From Ephemerocybe angulata (lineage: Eukaryota > Basidiomycota > Agaricomycetes > Agaricales > Psathyrellaceae): 64,000 nt of DNA. The notes below the pieces were generated by a model. It saw only the letters and a list, made by a program, of their open reading frames with translations, had not been told where the DNA came from and did no database searches. The stretch lies in the NCBI GenBank assembly GCA_013368325.1, contig JAACJK010000003.1:682001-746000 (forward strand). Reading direction: 5' to 3'. This document shows, one piece after another, positions 32,507-43,429 of this stretch. The position numbers were made by a program, and so were the translations under genes. The first letter of the stretch is position 1. Every line of letters begins with the position of its first letter.

Positions 32507-32826
32507 GCCCGCGCCCGCTCCCAGTTACAAAACTGCTCGTGCCGCCAATGTCGATGGTACCAGCTGCCATTCCGACACCACCAGCTTCCTTAGGGCACCC
32601 CTCCTCGTCGCCATTTCAGTCACGCCTGGGTCACCTTGCAACACCCATGTACCTTCTGACACCGATGTCGAGTGTGAGCACATTCCGTGCACAGGGCACG
32701 GTAACACCTTCGGCTGCACAACACCGCCCACCAACCTTCAACCCATACATGCACCTGACGTGGGCGTACCGCAGCCAACCGACTCCACCACAATCCGTTG
32801 CCCGCCCAGGCCAGGGATCTTCATAG
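32507..32826 (+). pseudogene. Displaced 3' end of the RecQ-like helicase gene
   Basis: The last 106 codons of the helicase, cut off by the retrotransposon. Joining base 17514 to 32507 (one CCGC removed) keeps the frame through a Pro/Ser/Thr-rich, probably disordered tail to TAG at 32824-32826. It overlaps the end of the convergent DUF6589 gene by 6 nt. Confidence 0.8.
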
Positions 32827-35758
32827 GTCGGTTTCCAATCCCGTGTCAAACTCGCCACCACCGCCCACACCGCTATCCTCAAAGTGGTCTACAAGCACGT
32901 CGACGGGACTATCGAAGGTCAGATGGAGGGTAGTTGGTGTATCGTAGACTGTGCCGTTGTCGAGACGGCAGTCTTGATGGTCGTTAAACTGTCCAATAGG
33001 ATAGCCAATGGCTGGGTCGTAGGTTGTCAAGCGCTTGAAGTCATTGAACTTCCCATGAGTCCACGTCTCTGCGCCGGTAACCATCACGTCGACGATGGCC
33101 GATTTTGGCTGTTGCGGTCGTTTCTTCTTCTTTCCTTTCTTTGCCTTCGAGGCCTTTGGCACCGCTATCTCCCCATTCTTATCCTTCATTGCTACAAAAT
33201 GCTCTTTGAACCCTTTGTGGATCTGCTTCCGCTCCATGTCTTCAACCAGAACCCGCATGTCTTCTTGAAATCTGACCTCCTTGGCCCGCCGTCTCCGATC
33301 AGTGTCCCCAAAGAAATTGGCGACAGTGTGTGATACTGCTCGGAACGCTTCGACGCACGCCGACCCCTTCGACATTATGTACTCGATTGTCACCCCGTTC
33401 CCTTGGGCGATGAAGATTCGCTGGTAGTTCAGGTTAGTACATTTTCGTATCTCAATGGCTCGATAAGAATGACTTACTTTAACGAGCAGATTCAGTTGCT
33501 CAAGATACAAGTCTGCAGCAATCCACTGCCCGTCCTTTCCCCACCGATTTACGAACCACGAACGCTCGAGAACCTCTCGCAAGTCATCGGAGAGTTCATA
33601 CTTCCATCGCAGTAAGATCTCGGCACACTCTCGCGCATAATTATGCTGACCAGCGCCTCGGAATGCTAGGCACCAATACCGCATCACCCTCAATACTCGC
33701 CCGGGATCAGCATAAGAGACGGCTTGCTCAAACTCGCAGAAGAGCAGCGCATCTCGAATGAAGTAGATGTCGTGCGCGGCCCAGTCATCCTTCTGAGCCT
33801 TGGCGTGCTCGGCTGATGCGGTCGTCGCCCACTTCTCCCAAATTTCCGCAGCAATGGCCTTTACGTCATCATAGGTTGGTCTCCAGCTCCAGAGCTCAGA
33901 CCACCTTTGGTATCCCTTTATAGTCCTGCAAATTCGGTAAGCATTAAGTTGGAAATGGTATACCGGGTATTTACTTACATGGTTATGTGCAAGAGGCGTG
34001 CAATTAGGGAGTGTCGGATGAGAGACTTCGCTGCTGCGTAGTTCGCCACATTGGGGTCCCAAACTCGGCCTAGGAGGCCCTTGTGCGATGCTAGTGATAC
34101 TGGATCGTCTATCGTCGTTCCGAAATGGGTGCGTATGATCATTTGGGTGGCCTGAAGTGCAAAATGAAACAGCTGGCTAACTTCTTCGCCATACTCCAGC
34201 CGTTCCATTGGACTTACATCGTCCTTGCGGTCGCTTCGCGCATGCCGGAAGTTATTCGAGGTCAACCAGTCTCCTAGCAGCACGCGCACTTTCCCCGCCC
34301 ATTCCTCCGGACTCATCGTTGTACGCAAGCGGATAAGGTCTAGCAATTCGATTATTCCCTTCTTGGATCCCTCGTTTGCGTCAAAAACTCCGAACGGTCG
34401 GGTGTCCGTCTTCTCGACAGGGATTGGCCGATCTCGTGGCATGTCCTCCCGGACCTTCTCCAGCATCTCCGCCCGGCCCTTCCACCTCTCACTCCCCGGG
34501 GTATACCGTATTATGAACTCGACAATTAGGTTGGTACATGCCTTTCGGAGGTGTTCATCGTCATCTTTGGATGGCAAGATGTCTGTGAACTTGGCGTTAA
34601 ACCGCTTTCCCCGCCGGTCTAGCTTCGCCTTCATGTCGATGGCCTCCGCAACGTTCACCCCTGCCTTGTGGATGCGAATTATAGCGCAGTTGGTTGCATG
34701 GATCATCGTATGCTGATTGGTGAGTCGCTGTTGATGCTTTCGGAGGTAGAGATTGATGTTGTCAAAGACAGTTACGAACATATCACCTTCGAGTATCAAA
34801 GACCGAGCATTTTCGATGCAGTTCTTCGACACGACTTCCTTGACCCGCTCGACCGTCTTCACTGAGGTGCACACCCCAAGATTACTCAACATTTGCAAGA
34901 CTCGTGAACTCGTCCCTTCGATCTTGAAGAACAGACCACAAAGCAACGGAAGTGCATTGGTGGCCCGGTTACGCGCAAAGGTCAGCATTGACATGGCGAC
35001 CAGCGCAGCCTAGTTCAATTACTGGTCAGTCTAATCTTCGGTCAACCGTTCTCCTAAGTCCTACTCACATGCACCGGATTTCGTGAAAACCCATCAGGCA
35101 CCGAATCAACGACAGGCTCCGAACGAGCTGGCTCCATTGGGTTCTCTTCGAGATCCTCGCCATCGTCCACCTCGCCGTCTTCCAACCCCTCAACCTCAGT
35201 CCCACCCTCAGAACCCAACGGGTGTGCTGACTTTCGTTTTCGATAGAGGTTAGGCGACGCGGAAATGGTTTCAAGCACCTTCCAAGTGAATGGTGCATGG
35301 TTGCGATAGACTTCGAGCAGCATGTCCGGTGTGAGGAGACGTTCAAATGAATCCTGCGTAAGTTCGCTTGTTTTAATCTTGAGCGTCTTGTCCTTGATAA
35401 TTGCGTCGCTTTCTTCTAGTGCAATCTCCTGGGCGCAGCTATGAATCATTTCGTGAAGATGCTTGCGAGCCTTCCCTTCGCCGAAGCCGTGCCACAGCCG
35501 GAAGATGACTGCTGGCGGAAATCGACGTTCTTCATCCAAGCCCGTGGCGTGGTACCCAAGAAAGCGACCTGCACGAGTTCGGACCGTCGTTATGTCCGAT
35601 TTGAAGGTCCATTCGAGAAAATCAAGCAAGGGGATTTGGAGGTAGCACAGGAGGGAGAAGAGGAGGTGTTTCTTGTTCTCGGGCTTGCACTTCATGTACT
35701 GGGGGCCGAGAATGTGTTTCCAAAAGTTGTCATCGTAGTCGAGCTGGTCGGAGGACAT
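32821..35758 (-). CDS. DUF6589-type protein, 922 aa
   Basis: Exons 35758-35069, 35009-33979, 33925-33478 and 33420-32821; three introns of 53-59 nt with closing phases. One intron holds a perfect TACTAAC branch point. The segments VFDNINLYLRKHQQRLTNQ and RVMRYWCLAFRGAGQHNYA, with the LVNRWG-like and NLLVKRIFIAQGNG stretches after them, match my memory of the DUF6589 family. That family is abundant in Agaricomycetes and has no assigned function. The C-terminus has a Lys-rich run (KAKKGKKKKRPQQPK) that could be a nuclear signal. The gene is intact. Its tail-to-tail pairing with the helicase inside inverted repeats suggests it may supply the transposition function, which is inference. Confidence 0.7.
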
Positions 35759-36196
35759 AGTGGTACAAGTTAAATAAAAATTTCTTCTCATTCCGCGCAC
35801 GTAGCCTCTACAGGAACATCTTTGAGACAGCGTCGTCGATGTCTCGGAAGCCCCTAATGAGGCTGATCGCGGCGGCACAGCCACTTATGCCGGGCATGGT
35901 CTCAGGAGCATAGGCCATAGTAAAATACCCAATGCTCCGAGAGAGCTGTAACTTGGTATACTTTGTTAACCTCTATACTGGACCCATAAACCGAAGTTTC
36001 GTTGCTGTACCTTCGTTTTTGCGGAAGGGATGGGAGAATATATCAAAAGTTACCTGCCTCACACGGTTGGTACTTCCCTGGCATAATTACTTGAGTGAAA
36101 TATATAAAAAGTAGATAGAACTATTTTATAACATCTCCTTACGTTGTCTGCGAAATCCTGGAAAGATTGAGTCAAAGAGCGTAGAAGGACGCAGCG

Positions 36197-36296
36197 TAGA
36201 ACGTCTCCCCTCAAATCGTGATCTTGTCCCAAGTCCCTTCTTCGAAGGAAGTCCGGCCCAAGTCCGGCCCGAGCAAGAGGGCTTGCTCCGAATCTA
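36197..36296. repeat. Right inverted end of the helicase/DUF6589 unit
   Basis: Blocks 36197-36205, 36221-36248 and 36278-36296 are the reverse complements of 14618-14626, 14574-14601 and 14389-14407, in the same order and nearly the same spacing outside the palindrome. Between the last two blocks AGTCCGGCCC occurs twice in tandem. Confidence 0.8.
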
Positions 36297-36310
36297 CTTG
36301 GCACGAACCT

Positions 36311-36320
36311 AGGATTCTCA
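36311..36320. repeat. Right copy of the 10-bp direct repeat
   Basis: AGGATTCTCA, identical to 14379-14388. It lies 14 nt beyond the last inverted-repeat block; those 14 nt (TTGGCACGAACC core) also occur at the centre of the left palindrome. Confidence 0.6.
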
Positions 36321-36539
36321 AGCCTCTCACGCAGATGGACTTTGGTCATGTTATCGATAAAGAGCGCAAACAACTACTAGTAAATAGTGCAGAAGTATCG
36401 ACTTCACTTTCACTTTGAACCACCAACGAGTCAAATCGTTAAACCAGGTCCCCCGACGGCAGCGAAAATTGAAGTAGCACAATTCCTGGCTAACCTATCT
36501 CCGACTGCTCTGGAAACTCGTCACAGTCAGTAAACCAAT

Positions 36540-37999
36540 TTACTTCTTGCCAGTAATAGGCTGGGCATTCGGCCAATATTCAACACTCTGGAGGTGCATG
36601 CTGTTAAACCAGGAGTAGCTTTCCCCGTCGCCCTGAGAGTACACATCCTTGTAAGTTTGGTTCATAGAATATGTGATCAGACCCGAGACTCACAATCATG
36701 CTGGAGGGGAAACCAACGTCGAATGGGAGCACGGAGTCGATCGATTTGAGGTGCTCTCCGGTAAGGGTGAGGTCAAGGGCCTCGAGATTGGCGGTGAGGT
36801 GTTCAAGCTTGCGCCCTCCGATGATGGGGAATACAAAGCGGGTCTTATGCATCACGTATGCAATGGCCACTAAGGAGCACACGTGTTAGGATTTATCGCC
36901 TAGGACCAGGACCAGAGACGGCTGCGTACCAGCACTAATGCTCTTTGCACCAATCTCCTCGGCAACCTTTTCCAGGGCCTTGGAAACCTTCTTCTCTTCC
37001 TCAGTGCGGAGCCAATCTTGGGAGAAGATGGTCCTCCCCTTCTCGCCCGTCTGCATGCGGCGCTCCTCTTCAGCGTCGGTTCGGATTTTGCCTGCTGCCA
37101 GGACGCCCCACGGCGCCAATGCCATGCCCTCATCGCGAGCCATGGGGATGATGTCGCGCTCGAAGGAGCGGTCGAGGACACTCCATTGGCCTTGGTACAC
37201 CGAGAAAGGGGTAAGCGCGTGGTCCCTAGCGTATTGGTTCGCCTTCGCGACGACCCAGGCGGGGGTATCAGAGACGCCCTGTTGAAACGTTTCAAACGAT
37301 GTTAAATGCGACCGGGTCGTGAGGTTTGTCGGAAATATACGCACGAGATAGAGGACCTTTCCTGCGAGCACGAGGCCGTGCAAGGCCTGCATAACCTCGG
37401 GGATACTGGTCTGGAAGCTCCAGTAATGGACATACAGGAGGTCGATGTAGTCCGTCCTGAGCTTCTTGAGGGACGCTTTGACACTGATGTGCAGCGCTTT
37501 GACGCTGTTGCCGCCGTAGAAGATCTTCTGGCTGACTGCAGGATCCTTGTGCTTGTAGTTGCTAGAGTACTGGAACGGCTGTTCAGACTCGTCTACGGAC
37601 TGAGTGCGGGTCAAATTCCGTACCTTGGTGGCAATGAAAAGCTGATCGCGAATGTCTCTGGCTTCAGCCCACTCGCCGATAAACTCCTCAGACGACTCAA
37701 CCTGACTGTGACATTGAGCTCGCCGTCAGCCTTTGACCCCAAGCTAACAGAGCAACAAGGACCACTTACTAGACATTCGCGGTATCAATGAAGTTCCCGC
37801 CCAAGTCGAAGTAGCCATCAAGCAGCTTGAAGCTATCCTCCTTGTTCATGGAACCCATTCCGTACTCCTGCCACTTGTCGCCGATGCTCATCGCACCCAA
37901 GCAGATGGGCGACACATGCACACCAGCGAGCGTGCTGAGCCTGCGGTAAAGACCGAGCTTAGACTTGGGGGGAGCCGGAGGTTCGAAGAGGGAAGGCAT
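36540..37999 (-). CDS. Aldo-keto reductase, aryl-alcohol dehydrogenase type (copy 2)
   Basis: Exons 37999-37770, 37705-37624, 37569-37345, 37278-36930, 36869-36694 and 36632-36540, giving 384 residues. Exon lengths and intron phases are identical to the copy at 3790-5242, and most residues agree. The introns differ in sequence and slightly in length, so the duplication is not brand new. The catalytic tetrad is D72, Y77, K104 and H152; the usual Gly before Tyr77 is Val here (DTANVY). Expected role: NADPH-dependent reduction of aromatic or other aldehydes. It lies 220 bp right of the mobile unit, in inverted orientation to copy 1. Confidence 0.92.
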
Positions 38000-38927
38000 T
38001 CTAGATATTTGGGGTGTAGTTTGACTGAAGGTTTGGGGAGTAGATTGATGCTGTATAGGCTCATCCTGCAGCCCTTTTATACAAAACCGAGCTCAACTAC
38101 GTATGGCCATGGCTCCCTCGCTATCGTCCAGGCATGCCATCCAGGCAATGCTATCATTGGTTGGGTCTCGGCTGAGAACCTGGCTGACTGATAACCTCAC
38201 AATTTTCGTCCTATATTCCCTTTTTTGACAGATTGTACATTGTGAAGAAGCTTCCATGACTGCACCCGGATGCTCGAATCACAGAGAGAGAGAGTCCGGT
38301 ACCGAAAACCATCAGGGCGGCACCAGCTGACGAGTCTCGCGGCACAAGACCCAGGGCTCGCACACCACCTAGCTCGCTCTCAATGTACGACGCGCAAGCT
38401 GGTGGTACATTCATTATCTAAATGAAGGTACCCTGGGTTTTACGGGCATTGAGATTACAGTTCACTTCCACTATGAAAAATCAGGGATACAGAGGGATTC
38501 TAATCGTCCTGCCGGAGTACGCGTTGGGTACGCGTAACGCGACAGTGCGACGGCACTGGAGAAGCCAACCCAGGCCAACACAGCATCCTTTCTCAGCCAC
38601 CCTGCTCACCGGAGAAATCATAGGTGGACTGAAAAAAGGACCAATATCTGATAGAGACAAGCGCCTTCAAGGCAGAAGGGAATCTGGACGAGTCGACTTG
38701 TCACTTGACAACAGGAACCGTTAAGCGCCCGCGCACGTGCCAAGCGTCGTCATCACATAGTCGGCGTTCGCCGAGCGCAAGTTGGACTGGACTTGAATGA
38801 TGGCGCCGGCTTGTGGTGCACTCGACATTACTCAGTACTGCCAGCGCCTCGGACGTTGCGACGAGTACAGAAAGCCAAGCATACATCCTGGAAGAGTGAC
38901 TGGACGCGTCCGAACACGCACACGACG
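38000..38927. other. Divergent intergenic region, no gene seen
   Basis: Separates aldo-keto reductase copy 2 (minus) from the short-chain dehydrogenase (plus). It should hold both promoters; no strong motif noted and no coding frame is convincing. Confidence 0.5.
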
Positions 38928-40390
38928 ATGGGCTCGTACCTCTCGCTCTTGTCGGAGTCATACCCTCCCAAGTCTCGGTTCGCGGTCGACGACATCCCCG
39001 ACCTCAGTGGTAAAGTGGCTATCGTTACCGGTGCTACCTCAGGTATGACTCTAACTTAATCGCCCCATGAATATGTAGTGTCGATATAATGGTCTGTACT
39101 TTGTTTAGGGATAGGGAAGGAGACGGCAAAAGTGCGTTGCGAAGCCTTGTGATACGTGACGAAACCACGATCTCATGTCGACGACTATCGGATACCCCAG
39201 GCTTTGCTGTCACACAATGCGAAAGTCTACGTGGGGTCTAGGAGCAAGGAAAAAGGAGAGAAGGTCATCAAGGAGATGAAGATCGAGACGGGGAAGGAAG
39301 GGGTTCTGCTGGAGCTCGACTTGTCGGATTTGCACAGCGTCAAGAAGGCAGCTGAAGAGTTCCAGAGGTAGTTTCCAGATTCACTGTTCGTTGCCTGAGT
39401 AATCTTTGACGTTTCCTGTTTAAACAGCAGGGAAAAGCGACTGGATATGCTATTCAATAACGCGTGAGTTCTTTGGACTTGACGCGCCCATGATGGTTGG
39501 AAACTTACCAGGCTCTGATTAGAGGGGTCATGTCACCACCAAAGGAGCAAGTAACTGCCGACGGATATGACCTGCAATTCGGCGCGAATGTCCTGGGTAT
39601 GAATTCCCTCCTTGAGTTACCATCTGCTCCGTATCTATAGACTATGCACGAATGTTGACGAACGTCTTCAGGCCACTTCTACTTCACAAAGCTCCTCCTT
39701 CCAACCCTCCTGGAAACCTCAAAGACGTCTCCGGAATGGAAGCCGAGGGTCATCCACACCTCGTCTATTGTATCTAGTCTCGCCGACCCTCTGAACTATA
39801 ACACATTCAAAGACGGGCCCGCCAGACAGGCGAAGGGTCCACGTTGGCTGTACAAGCAAAGCAAGCTGGTGCGTATCATATCAACTTCTCGCGCACTCAG
39901 CGCACCTGTGCTCCGACATTGACATCTATCTTCACAGGGAAACACGATGGTGGCGAATGAGCTCGCAGAGCGGTATGGTGAGCAGGGGATCATCTCGTGC
40001 TCTCTAAATCCTGGCAACATCCGCACGGAACTTCGACGACACATGAGCCCGACAGTCGAGAACATCCTCGGTGTCCGTTTCCTCCTAGTAATCTCTGGTT
40101 CTATTTGGCTTACGACTGTCTATAGGTCTTAACGCTGTACCCACCTCACCTGGGAGCGCTCACGCAACTCTGGGCCGGTACGTCGCCGGAAGGGGCGTCC
40201 ATGAATGGCAAGGTGCGTAAACGATACTTATTTCAAGACAAGCGACGCCGACTGATCAATGCTTCAAACGCAGTATCTGGTACCCTGGGCACGGTATGGA
40301 AATCCGAATCCCGTTGCACTGGACCAGCAAGCAAGGAAAGAGCTTTGGACGTGGCTAGACGAGCAAGTCGACAAATTTGAATCGTCATAG
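38928..40390 (+). CDS. Short-chain dehydrogenase/reductase (retinol/protochlorophyllide-type)
   Basis: Nine exons: 38928-39042, 39109-39131, 39201-39367, 39428-39463, 39523-39596, 39672-39868, 39938-40072, 40126-40212, 40274-40390, giving 316 residues. The Rossmann motif TGATSGIG is at 34-41, NNAG follows LDMLF, the catalytic serine is S170 (HTSS), and Y199-x3-K203 reads YKQSK. The C-terminal GALTQLWAGT...NGKYLVPWAR is usual for fungal SDRs of this group. The last-but-two intron uses a GTCCGT donor; the frame demands it. It should act as an NAD(P)H oxidoreductase on an unknown alcohol or ketone. Its neighbour is another reductase, so a shared metabolic role is possible. Confidence 0.9.
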
Positions 40391-40694
40391 GCCTGAAGAG
40401 CCTATCGACATTAGCCACTGGGTGTTTCTGTGTCGTTGTCCCTGTTGATAAACTCATGCGTATCCATTCTTTGCTGAGAAACAAAGGCGAGTCTTGTTGA
40501 ATTAAGGGCAGGCAATCGGAGACTTAAGCTAGAGACATAGTGAGACATGAAATCGTTCAGATGAAGCCCAAAATTAGAGAAGAAACGGAACCATAAGAAT
40601 ACCGAGTCAAAGAGAGGGATATCAAACAAAGATACTGAAAACAGAGAAGAAAGGCAAACTCAAGCTAAAGAGGACGCGATGCCAAAGGCGCATC

Positions 40695-41678
40695 CTAGTA
40701 CGGCCACACCTTCCACAAGGTCTTGGAAGACTCTTCGAGAAAACTTCGAATGAATTGCTGGTCTGAGTCCAACCGGCCATACACAGCCACCTCCCACTGG
40801 CACAAGTCAGTACGGCTTGGGTCCCTTGCTAGTTCCTCTACGGTCCGCCCATAGTACGTGGGTGGCTTGCTGTGGTACTGTGCAGGGGCGCTCGGCAGGA
40901 ACAAGTTGGGGCCCTCAGAGTCGAAGCACTCCCCAGCACCAACAGGTGGAAGCTGATTCTGATCGTAAGTGCTCGCTGATTCATGCACCTGTGGAACCTG
41001 CAGGACACGGTAGGAGTAAGGTTGAGCGGGGGGCTGATAGGCTGTATAACGGGGCGCCGGGGGGAAGTGAGGGGCCGAAGGCCAAGCGGGGGTGGCCAGT
41101 GTAACACTGCTGGAGACCATCCGTGGATCGGCGGGGTGGGGACCCTTGATGGGACCCATAGGAGGCCTGGAGGAACAGTCTGCAGATTCCTTCCTCCTTG
41201 ACATGCTCGGCTCGTCCTCGGTTTTCATCTTAGCCGGCTCAGGCTCACGGACCTCCATCTGCGACAGGTTAAGCTTGTAGCGACCTTTATGATCTTCTGC
41301 CAAATGCGGCCCAATAAACCAGCTGAAGTTCAGGTATTCGCGACAGCCAGGGACAGGGCAGCGATGGTACTCCCTGAGAGACCCCGAAGCAGGTCCAAGC
41401 TTGTGAACCGACTTCACATGCGGCAACATGCCCTTGACGGCTATGACCTTCTCACAACCTTCAATAGGGCAGGCGAACCCGGGAATGCCACCCCTTGCCA
41501 GAAGACCCGAGGGGGAGGACTTGGACTTTGATGAGTTCTAGGGGGGATTATTAGCTCGAATACTTCAGGGGCCCCACAAGGCAGAATGAACTGAACTTAC
41601 ATGACGACTTGAAGTGCGGCGGGAGGGCTTGACCTTGGAGATGGTAACGCCCACCGGGAGTAATTGAAGGACAGGCAT
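40695..41678 (-). CDS. C2H2 zinc-finger protein, 306 aa
   Basis: Exons 41678-41601 and 41537-40695. Two C2H2-like fingers lie near the N-terminus: CPIEGC followed by H-x4-H in LPHVKSVH, and CPVPGC followed by HLAEDH. The rest is Pro/Tyr/Gln-rich and probably disordered, with a short conserved-looking helical end (DQQFIRSFLEESSKTLWKVW). Likely a nuclear DNA-binding regulator; targets unknown. The next gene on the same strand (42390-42917) is also a zinc-finger protein, but the two are not clear paralogues. Confidence 0.72.
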
Positions 41679-42389
41679 AATTTCTTGAGTTATCTTTGAA
41701 TTGTTTGTGCGAGACTCGGTTAGGCGAAGGGCAGCTTTCTCGGGGCTGATGGCCAGTGGGCTGGGTTGGGCAGGGTAGTATCTTTCTGAAGAACATCTCA
41801 GCCTCCCGCCCTCGAGCCTAAATATCCTTTCCCAAAATCAAAGGGCCAGCAAAGCAATCGTAGGAAGACATGCATCGTGGCCAAGGCTTCTCAAAGGCTT
41901 CGTGCTTTGTGTGCAAAGCGCGGGCGGCTCGCGTTAGCGCCCACGCCGGATCAAACAACTTTAGTTGCCGAAGACAAAGCTCGGTCCCGCCGTGTTGCCG
42001 CCGACACCTCGCCATGCCAAAGCAAAGAGGGTTTCCCAAATTATCGGACGCATGTGAAGAAGATTCTAAGAGTGAAGCATGAGAAATCATATAATAATAC
42101 AGGGAGTGAGGTGGAAAGTCAATGTTCAAGCGTTCAAGCCGAGTCCATGATGTAGCTAAGAATACAAAGATGGAAATGACAATGTCCGAGCTAGTGCATA
42201 ATAGTCCTAGAGCATAAAGTTCATGCAAACAGCCATAATAAAGATAACAGGAGACTGAAGAGAAAGATGAGTAGACAAGCAAAACAGAAACTTCGAAAGC
42301 CGGGAACAAAGCGCAGAGAAAACACGACAGAACACACTCAATCAAAGACTTGCACCCAAACCTGTACCCCCAAGCCCTCACACAACGAC

Positions 42390-42917
42390 CTAGCGCCACC
42401 TCCGGTTCCGCTCCGCTACCTGCCTCGGCACATACCCATGATGTTTCTTCCGATGCCGATGCAACCCCGCCGCGTTAGACGACCGGTACTCGCACTCTGC
42501 CTCGGGACACACATGCGGCTTCTCCTTGGTATGTATCGCCCGTATATGCGCTTGCAGGTTCCCCATTTGAATGGTCTTGTAGCTGCAGCCATCGTACGTG
42601 CACGCGTTATAAGATCTGAAGAAAGAAAATCAACGATGGGATTGTGGTTGGTGAGGAGGAGGAAGAGGAGGAGAAGTCATTAATTCCACGCGTACTCTGG
42701 TTTCGGGTCACACCTTTTCAGGTGCCGCTTGAGGTCGTAGTGGTGTGTGATGATTACCCAGCATCTCGGGCAGGTCACTTCGCTTGACTAGAGTGGATCT
42801 AGAAGGTGAGCAGCCAGATACCACCGTGTCGTTCTTGTTAATGCTTACCGGACGTGGACCCCTCGGCGGGCTCGTGCTAGAGGAGGCACCATTGCTTTGG
42901 GAGCTGGTGGCAGGCAT
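42390..42917 (-). CDS. Small multi-C2H2 zinc-finger protein, 128 aa
   Basis: Three exons: 42917-42849, 42787-42696 and 42615-42390, with introns of 61 and 80 nt. After a Ser-rich start come a CCHC-type finger (CPRCW...HLKRC) and two C2H2 fingers (CTYDGCSYKTIQMGNLQAHI..H, and CPEAECEYRSSNAAGLHRH..H) joined by a TKEKPHV linker close to the classical TGEKP. This is a typical small fungal transcription-factor layout. The protein ends soon after the last finger in a basic tail (RNRRWR). Confidence 0.75.
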
Positions 42918-43429
42918 ATGACGGGCAAGGGGAATTCAACAGGAAGTAACTTCAGGAGGCTTGAGATGGTGGTGAGGTCGAAGATCGAGGGGACTGCTTT
43001 GGCTTTGATAACATCCCGAGCCTTGGGGGCGGGCTTTTATGTATGGCATGCTTCCTACACCTGTGCACGCCGGAGTATATGAGGTCAGTTGGTAACACCC
43101 GTCGCTTGACAAGGCCGTTGCGACTTGGGTCCGTTGTAGCTGCTGCGAGTAAGTGTGGCGCAGGGTGCTCGAATACCATTCTCTCCTCCTCTCCTAGTAG
43201 CTATCAGCCCACTGGGAGCGCATCCAAGAACCGAGACACCCATGGTCGAATTGAGGAGCTGCAGTTTACATACTTCAGCCCACTGAGGCTCCGCGCGCCC
43301 ACATATCTCTCAAGACACTCACCACACTCACCTAAAACAGCACACCCGCTAGGCGGGTTATGCAAAAATGTCAGCTACAGGCAGCGCAGTCGTGCAGCAA
43401 CCAAGTGTGATGGCAGTTCAGGAATACAA
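42918..43429. other. Upstream region of the zinc-finger gene
   Basis: No coding frame or repeat recognised up to the hAT-like element's target duplication at 43430. Confidence 0.4.

Larger units (their letters stand above)
14389..36310. mobile_element. Candidate DNA transposon carrying a RecQ-like helicase and a DUF6589 gene
   Basis: The two ends are inverted repeats. TAGATTCGGAGCAAGCCCT at 14389-14407 recurs inverted at 36278-36296. A 28-nt block at 14574-14601 recurs inverted at 36221-36248 with one mismatch, and GACGTTCTA at 14618-14626 recurs inverted at 36197-36205. A 10-bp direct repeat borders the whole (14379-14388 and 36311-36320). Inside are two convergent genes, a RecQ-like helicase and a DUF6589 protein, plus a nested Ty3/gypsy element. 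Without the nested element the unit is about 6.93 kb. The right end has an extra 14 nt beyond the repeat block, and the left end holds a 169-bp palindrome, so the termini are not identical. I know of no named transposon with this gene pair; that it is mobile is inference. Confidence 0.6.

Noticed and set aside
41818..42399. 193-codon minus-strand frame with hydrophobic stretches, possible membrane protein
   Set aside because: It directly follows the small zinc-finger gene on the same strand, overlaps its stop, lacks family features and reads like 3' flanking sequence.
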